This document shows positions 13,233 through 16,975 of a stretch of 16,975 nucleotides of DNA, in pieces. A program made the position numbers and the translations under genes. This DNA comes from Methanothrix sp. GTDB taxonomy: Archaea; Halobacteriota; Methanosarcinia; Methanotrichales; Methanotrichaceae. The DNA lies in the NCBI GenBank assembly GCA_011620785.1, contig WOYM01000048.1:1-16975 (forward strand), read 5' to 3'. Under the pieces are notes generated by a model. The model was not told the DNA's origin and ran no database searches. It saw only the letters and a list, made by a program, of their open reading frames with translations. Within the stretch, counting starts at the first letter, position 1. Each line of letters starts with the position of its first letter.

Positions 13233-14264
13233 GTGCCACTCTATCGCTCTCTAATGGCGGACGAATCCCTGGGGATAAAAGTTGAGCGAAAGAATGGCGA
13301 GCGATTCAGGCGGGCTCTGGTGGATTTGAAGGCATTTGACCCTGGCCGAAAGATTTGCTCGGATGGGTCCCATATCTATCTGCCTGTGCGGGAGCTGTCC
13401 GAAAAGGAAGCAGAAAAGCTGCGGCTGGTAGCAGATTATGATGTCGTGAATTTTGGATTCGTGCCCGAGGAGAAGATCCTGACCCCAGAGGACATTCTGG
13501 GCTTTAGGCCAAGCTTTGAGATCGTGGGCGATATCGCCATGATAGAGGACCTGGAGGTGGGAGAGGCAGAGAGGGTTGCCTCAGCCCTTATGTCCTCCAG
13601 CAAGAGCATCAAGACGGTGATTGCACCCATCTCTGATGTGGAAGGAGAGTACCGCACCCGTCGCTATCGGCATGTAGCAGGGGAGGAGAGAACCACCACC
13701 ACCCATAAGGAGCACGGGCTGCGCTATCGTATAGACCTGGAGGGAGCCTATTTCACTCCCCGCCTGGGAACGGAGAGGCTGAGGATAGCGAGCCTGGTCG
13801 GGCCCACTGACTTCGTTCTGGACATGTTCGCCGGGGTGGGGCCGTTCTCCATTCTCATGGCCAAGAGATGCAGGTGGGTGGTGGCCATGGACAAGAATCC
13901 GGTAGCTGTTCAATATCTGCGAGAGAACGCCCGACTGAATAAGGTGGAGAACATCGATATCCTGGAGGGGGATGCAAATGAGATCGCACTGCGATACCAG
14001 AATGCAGCGGATCATGTTATCATGAACCTCCCCCATAGTGCATCCTTCTTCCTGCCTGCTGCCATTGGGGCGATAAAGACAGGAGGGACTGTCCACTACT
14101 ACTGCATTGCTCCTGAGGACGACCTCTACCGGGACGAATTGCTGATAAGGGAGGCAGCGGAGAAGATGAGTGCAACAATTGTGGTGCTCTACGAGAGCAT
14201 TGTAAGAAGCTATGCCCCTCACAGGCTCAATGTGGTAATAGACTTCAGGGTCAAGAAGTTTTGA
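13233..14264 (+). CDS. trm5: tRNA (guanine-37-N1)-methyltransferase Trm5
   Basis: A SAM-dependent enzyme that makes m1G37 next to the anticodon, preventing +1 frameshifts. Seen in order: an N-terminal Trm5 segment (SLGIKVERKNGERFRRAL); a middle domain with FTPRLGTER (174-182), the RNA-contacting loop of the family; the SAM motif I DMFAGVGPFS (from 197); the DKNP acidic end of strand two; and NLPHS (265-269), typical of Trm5. The length of 343 residues is normal. The start is uncertain: GTG 13233 is given, but ATG 13254 (seven residues shorter) is as likely, and neither has a clear ribosome-binding site. The stop lies 32 nt from the end of dph2 on the other strand. Confidence 0.9.
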   Translation: MPLYRSLMADESLGIKVERKNGERFRRALVDLKAFDPGRKICSDGSHIYLPVRELSEKEAEKLRLVADYDVVNFGFVPEEKILTPEDILGFRPSFEIVGDIAMIEDLEVGEAERVASALMSSSKSIKTVIAPISDVEGEYRTRRYRHVAGEERTTTTHKEHGLRYRIDLEGAYFTPRLGTERLRIASLVGPTDFVLDMFAGVGPFSILMAKRCRWVVAMDKNPVAVQYLRENARLNKVENIDILEGDANEIALRYQNAADHVIMNLPHSASFFLPAAIGAIKTGGTVHYYCIAPEDDLYRDELLIREAAEKMSATIVVLYESIVRSYAPHRLNVVIDFRVKKF

Positions 14265-14296
14265 TGAAGCTCTGGTTGGCTCCCTGCTCTTGATCC

Positions 14297-15349
14297 TCAA
14301 GGTGCTTGCTTAAGGTTTCTCCTGGCCGTTTTAATATCATCGATCTCATCAAAAAGGTAGTCTTCCCACTCCCTCTTCCCCACCAGCACCTCGAATTCAG
14401 GCGGGGTGAGGACGGGAATACGATACTTAGCGGCATCGTCCAGTGCTACTCTCGGGCAGGCGGTCGAGACTGCTGCTCGGGCCCCCAGATTGAGCAGCCT
14501 GTCCGGCTCGATGTTGTCCAGATAGACCAGAAACATCTCACGACCCCGGGCCTCGCCCAGGGCCATCATCCTTCTTGCCAGCTCCATCCTCTTCTGGCCG
14601 GGCTTTTTGGAGACGAGAACGGCAAAGCTCTTGGCATCGGCAGCTCTACTGATGGCTGCAAAGCGCCTGCGCAGCATGGGATCTGGATCGATCTCTAAGA
14701 TCTCGCATGTTACAGGATCTGCTGCCAGCACCCTCTTTCCTGTGGCCAGGGCGATCCCCAGGGGATGAAACTGTCCCGTGCCTATGAAGAGATACTCGTC
14801 CACATCAAGCGCCTTGGCAGAGGCATAGCAGCATCCCAGGACCTGTCCAGGATACTTAATCCTTCCGGATGCCGAACCCAAAAGGCCCTCGATTCCGTGC
14901 TCTGCCAGGACCTCCAGCGCTCCATCGAGCTTATGGACATGCTGAACAGTAGTGGCGACCCCCACCCTCTTTGATTTTAGCTCTCCGATCGCCTTTTCCA
15001 CCACCCCTCTGAGGTCCTCATTCATCCTGGCTTCCAGGAAGATTACCTTCTCCGGCTCCTCTCCAATGCCGGCATGGCCCAGATGGAGCATCAGATCCAC
15101 CTCTCCCGAGAGCCTCGTGTCCACATCGCAAGCCCCAAAGCAGGGGTCCCCGGAGATGATCACCTCTGCCCCGGTCTCCTCTGCGATCCGGGCCGCTACT
15201 ATTGGCGTAGCCCTCTTCAGCCCCTCGGGAGCCTGCAGGCCTACTCGCGCCGCACCGCTCTTCTTGATCAACTGCACGGCTAGATTGAGGTCAAGCTCAT
15301 AGCCGAAATCGATAAATTCAGAACCAGTGGTCAAGAGTGCTCTGTCCAC
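14297..15349 (-). CDS. dph2: Diphthamide biosynthesis protein Dph2
   Basis: A radical-SAM-like enzyme of the Dph1/Dph2 family. It transfers a 3-amino-3-carboxypropyl group from SAM to the conserved His of elongation factor 2, the first step of diphthamide synthesis. The three cysteines that bind the [4Fe-4S] cluster are visible in family context: C74 in FGACD, C173 or C174 in VLGCCY, and C298 in STACPRVALDD. GLQAPEGLK and GTGQFHPLG are also conserved family stretches. The length of 350 residues is normal for archaeal Dph2, which works as a homodimer. The GTG start at 15349 lies inside the 3' end of fen (32-nt overlap), so the pair is probably one transcript. Confidence 0.93.
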   Translation of the reverse strand: MDRALLTTGSEFIDFGYELDLNLAVQLIKKSGAARVGLQAPEGLKRATPIVAARIAEETGAEVIISGDPCFGACDVDTRLSGEVDLMLHLGHAGIGEEPEKVIFLEARMNEDLRGVVEKAIGELKSKRVGVATTVQHVHKLDGALEVLAEHGIEGLLGSASGRIKYPGQVLGCCYASAKALDVDEYLFIGTGQFHPLGIALATGKRVLAADPVTCEILEIDPDPMLRRRFAAISRAADAKSFAVLVSKKPGQKRMELARRMMALGEARGREMFLVYLDNIEPDRLLNLGARAAVSTACPRVALDDAAKYRIPVLTPPEFEVLVGKREWEDYLFDEIDDIKTARRNLKQAP

Positions 15350-16328
15350 TCCTGTAGACCTCCTCTAGCCTTTTTGCCGTCTTCTCCACCCTCTCGGGAT
15401 CAAAGTCCCTCTCCTCCACCAAAAATGAGACGATCTCTTCTGACACGGGCTTTTTCAGGGCGATCTTATAGTCATCAGTGACAGGAGGATGGAGGAAGAA
15501 CTCTCTGATCTTCTCGAAGTCCTCGATCTTATCATCCCTGTCCGCCAGGATGCTCTCCAGATCTCCATTCTCCCGAATGAGCTTCAGAGCGGTCTTGGGA
15601 CCCACCCTCTCCAGGCCGGAATTGAAATCGGTGCCGCACATGATGCCAATCTCCACCAGTTGCTTGTGGGTGATTCCAAGGTTCGCCAGTCCCTGCTCCA
15701 GGTTGATCACCTCCGGCTCCACATCCACATAAATGTTCTTTCGAGGCAGCTTTCTCTTGCCGGTGATGGCCAGATTGCGCACCACCAGGGGCGCTCCAAA
15801 GAGAAGGGAGTCGTAATCCTGGCTGCCTGCATAATCCACGTCGCCCTTGGCGGCCATATAAGCCGCCTGGGCCTCGCCCTCTGATGGGGCCTGGATTACC
15901 GGCAGCCCCATGGCCAGGATGAGCCTTCTACCGTCATTGAGTATCTCAGAGTTGATCCGTGAAGCCGCCTGAGCATATTTGAATCCGTCTTCACCGGCTG
16001 CTCGAGCCTCCTCCCAGGCCCACGCCGCTTTATCCCTTGTCTCTGACCTCTCAGCCAGGGTGACGGCCTTGAAGGTTGGCGCCTCGCCATCGAAGACAAA
16101 GGCCACCTTCACCCCTGCCTCAATCAGGTTTGTGGTGCGATACAATAGGCCAGAGAGATGAGAGGTCACCCTTCCCTGGCGGTCCATGAGAGGGGTACCA
16201 TCTCTCTGCCGGATGATGGATAAAAACTGATAGAGGGTGTTGAAGGCATCTATCGCCACCCATCTGCCGGACAGATCCTTAATCTCTATTTTCTTTCTCT
16301 TTAGCAGCTCCCCTAAATCAACGCCCAT
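15318..16328 (-). CDS. fen: Flap endonuclease 1
   Basis: A structure-specific 5' nuclease that removes flaps during Okazaki-fragment maturation and repair. The start is ATG 16328 (MGVDLGELL, as in other archaeal FEN1) rather than GTG 16337. With this start the catalytic aspartates fall at D27 (VAIDAFN) and D80 (FVFDGE), the canonical positions. The acidic pair in APSEGEAQAA and the SQDYDSLLFG and CGTDFN motifs complete the metal sites. The last eight residues, QSTLDHWF (329-336), form a PCNA-interacting PIP box. A TATA-like TTTATCAT lies 30 bases upstream without a ribosome-binding site, so translation may be leaderless. dph2 follows with overlap. Confidence 0.95.
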   Translation of the reverse strand: MGVDLGELLKRKKIEIKDLSGRWVAIDAFNTLYQFLSIIRQRDGTPLMDRQGRVTSHLSGLLYRTTNLIEAGVKVAFVFDGEAPTFKAVTLAERSETRDKAAWAWEEARAAGEDGFKYAQAASRINSEILNDGRRLILAMGLPVIQAPSEGEAQAAYMAAKGDVDYAGSQDYDSLLFGAPLVVRNLAITGKRKLPRKNIYVDVEPEVINLEQGLANLGITHKQLVEIGIMCGTDFNSGLERVGPKTALKLIRENGDLESILADRDDKIEDFEKIREFFLHPPVTDDYKIALKKPVSEEIVSFLVEERDFDPERVEKTAKRLEEVYRSGQSTLDHWF

Positions 16329-16350
16329 GATTGCCACATACCACTGCTCT

Positions 16351-16360
16351 ATGATAAATC
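16351..16360 (-). promoter_or_regulatory. Candidate TATA box for fen-dph2
   Basis: GATTTATCAT on the minus strand lies 30 bases before ATG 16328. The distance matches the TBP promoters and suggests a leaderless transcript. Confidence 0.4.
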
Positions 16361-16410
16361 CTCTATCCTATGCTCCGATTTCCAGGCTCCAATTGCAGAT
16401 GCATGCTACC

Positions 16411-16418
16411 TTTAAATA
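16411..16418 (+). promoter_or_regulatory. TATA box of the IscA-like gene
   Basis: TTTAAATA is a textbook archaeal box. Transcription would start near 16438, leaving about 14 nt of leader that includes GGAGTG at 16441-16446, the likely ribosome-binding site for ATG 16453. Confidence 0.65.
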
Positions 16419-16452
16419 TCAGTTTTGTGCAGATATTGTTGGAGTGCTATTC

Positions 16453-16821
16453 ATGATTGAGATTACAAAAGAAGCGGCTGATATGCTTAAAAGCAAGGTG
16501 GTGGAGGATAAGGTCATCAGGATGTTCCTGGCGGCAGTCGATCCATCTGGCGCGAACTATGGCATGAATTTGGATGACCCAAAGGACGATGATGTCATAT
16601 TTGAGAGCAGGGGAATTAAAATCCACATGGATCCAAAGGATGCAGAGCTCTTGGCAGAGACCATAATCGATTATGTTGATGATGATCGCGGAACTGGATT
16701 TATTATTCGCGGCCCAGAGGACGAACTTTCCGGTTGCAGCTCCTGTGGCAATGCCGACACATGCGATCAGGATCATGACAGCTGTGACCACGACCATGGA
16801 GGAGGCTGCAGCTGCAGCTAA
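16453..16821 (+). CDS. IscA/HesB-like protein with Cys/His/Asp-rich tail
   Basis: A 122-residue protein. The first 95 residues follow the A-type Fe-S carrier fold: EITKEAADMLKSK, then RMFLAAVDPSGANYGMNLDD, then DVIFESRGIKIHMD and IDYVDDDRGTGFIIRGP. Two of the three usual cluster cysteines are present in GCSSCG near residues 95-100. The first, normally in GCSG, is replaced: the segment reads DPSGANYG. A tail rich in Cys, His and Asp (TCDQDHDSCDHDHGGGCSCS) could bind metals. The start is ATG 16453, supported by GGAGTG and a TATA box; the upstream ATG at 16237 lies inside fen on the other strand and is not credible. It is probably involved in Fe-S or metal handling, which suits a methanogen rich in Fe-S enzymes. 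Confidence 0.75.
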   Translation: MIEITKEAADMLKSKVVEDKVIRMFLAAVDPSGANYGMNLDDPKDDDVIFESRGIKIHMDPKDAELLAETIIDYVDDDRGTGFIIRGPEDELSGCSSCGNADTCDQDHDSCDHDHGGGCSCS

Positions 16822-16826
16822 ACTAC

Positions 16827-16831
16827 TTTTT
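16827..16831 (+). terminator. T-run after the IscA-like gene
   Basis: T5 begins five bases after the stop codon. There is no stem, but a T-run can suffice in archaea. Confidence 0.35.
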
Positions 16832-16907
16832 ATCGATGGCATGAATGCCGCGATTCCACATTATTGCTATCGCTTATCGCTACAAATCCATCCGAGGTCG
16901 GACTTTG

Positions 16908-16945
16908 CAGGATATCGAGCCATGAACCTTGGGTTCGATATCCTG
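16908..16945. repeat. Perfect 11-bp inverted repeat, 16-nt loop
   Basis: CAGGATATCGA (16908-16918) and its exact reverse complement (16935-16945) flank 16 bases that contain ATG 16922. It could be an operator or an RNA hairpin. No T-run follows on the plus strand, so a terminator is less likely. Confidence 0.7.
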
Positions 16946-16975
16946 AGGTTGCCCATAAAAATTAGCGAAGAGCCG
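16922..16975 (+). CDS. Possible start of another gene (runs off window)
   Basis: An ATG at 16922 opens a frame without stop to the window end, 18 codons, beginning MNLGFDILRLPIKISEEP. It could be the start of a real gene, but the short length and absence of a clear ribosome-binding site leave it uncertain. The inverted repeat around it would place the start codon in a hairpin loop. Confidence 0.25.
   Translation, partial: MNLGFDILRLPIKISEEP

Noticed and set aside
13581..14300. 239-codon open frame on the minus strand over trm5
   Set aside because: The plus strand carries a fully recognisable Trm5. The opposite frame has no motif and is an open shadow of a GC-rich gene.
16237..16452. Longer N-terminus for the IscA-like protein
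   Set aside because: It would run through the fen start region and both promoters. ATG 16453 has a ribosome-binding site and a TATA box.
1..16975. CRISPR array, tRNA, rRNA, insertion sequence or att site
   Set aside because: I looked for regularly spaced repeats, cloverleaf-like arms, transposase motifs and terminal inverted repeats and saw none.

Overview
ORGANISM. The window reads as chromosomal DNA of a cytochrome-containing, probably aceticlastic methanogen, most likely Methanothrix/Methanosaeta or a close Methanosarcinales-type relative. The reasons are a membrane-bound heterodisulfide reductase (hdrED), archaeal TATA-binding proteins, FEN1, diphthamide synthase Dph2 and Trm5, GTG/TTG starts, and promoters of the TTTAAATA type with leaderless or very short leaders. 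The genus is an inference from gene content and style, not from a marker gene. LAYOUT. (1) 1-324 is the 3' end of a restriction-endonuclease-like gene. (2) 396-5634 is a tight plus-strand run: a membrane-anchored COG1361-like protein, an ABC-2 ATPase, its permease, a dihydropteroate-synthase-like protein and an F420 gamma-glutamyl-ligase-like protein fused to cytidine deaminase. (3) hdrE-hdrD (7817-5693, minus) converges on this run, and a hairpin plus T-runs lies between them. (4) 7818-8826 is a sparse 1 kb region with three candidate small ORFs, two of them convergent onto a shared A/T-run terminator. (5) 8827-9336 is a type II toxin-antitoxin pair with a palindromic operator candidate. (6) 9443-10867 is a frameshifted remnant of a large secreted protein, ending in a well-formed terminator. 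(7) 11060-12272 holds two tandem TBP genes on the minus strand, with blocks of perfect DNA identity and matching promoters. (8) 12535-14264 is an MBL-fold hydrolase followed by trm5. (9) 16328-14297 (minus) is fen followed by dph2, overlapping. (10) 16453-16821 is an IscA/HesB-like protein with a Cys/His/Asp-rich tail, followed by a hairpin and possibly the start of another gene. HOW THE GENES RELATE. HdrDE carries the terminal energy-conserving step of methanogenesis, reducing CoM-S-S-CoB with electrons from methanophenazine. The DHPS-like and CofE-like genes point to pterin and F420-type cofactor chemistry. Fen, dph2, trm5 and the TBPs are information-processing genes. The toxin-antitoxin pair, the surface-protein remnant and the restriction fragment are accessory material. 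No single new defence-like system is evident. The most unusual items are the CofE-CDA fusion, the DHPS with its accessory domain at the C-terminus, the patchwork-identical TBP pair, the IscA-like protein without its first cysteine, and the small ORFs at 7981-8779.
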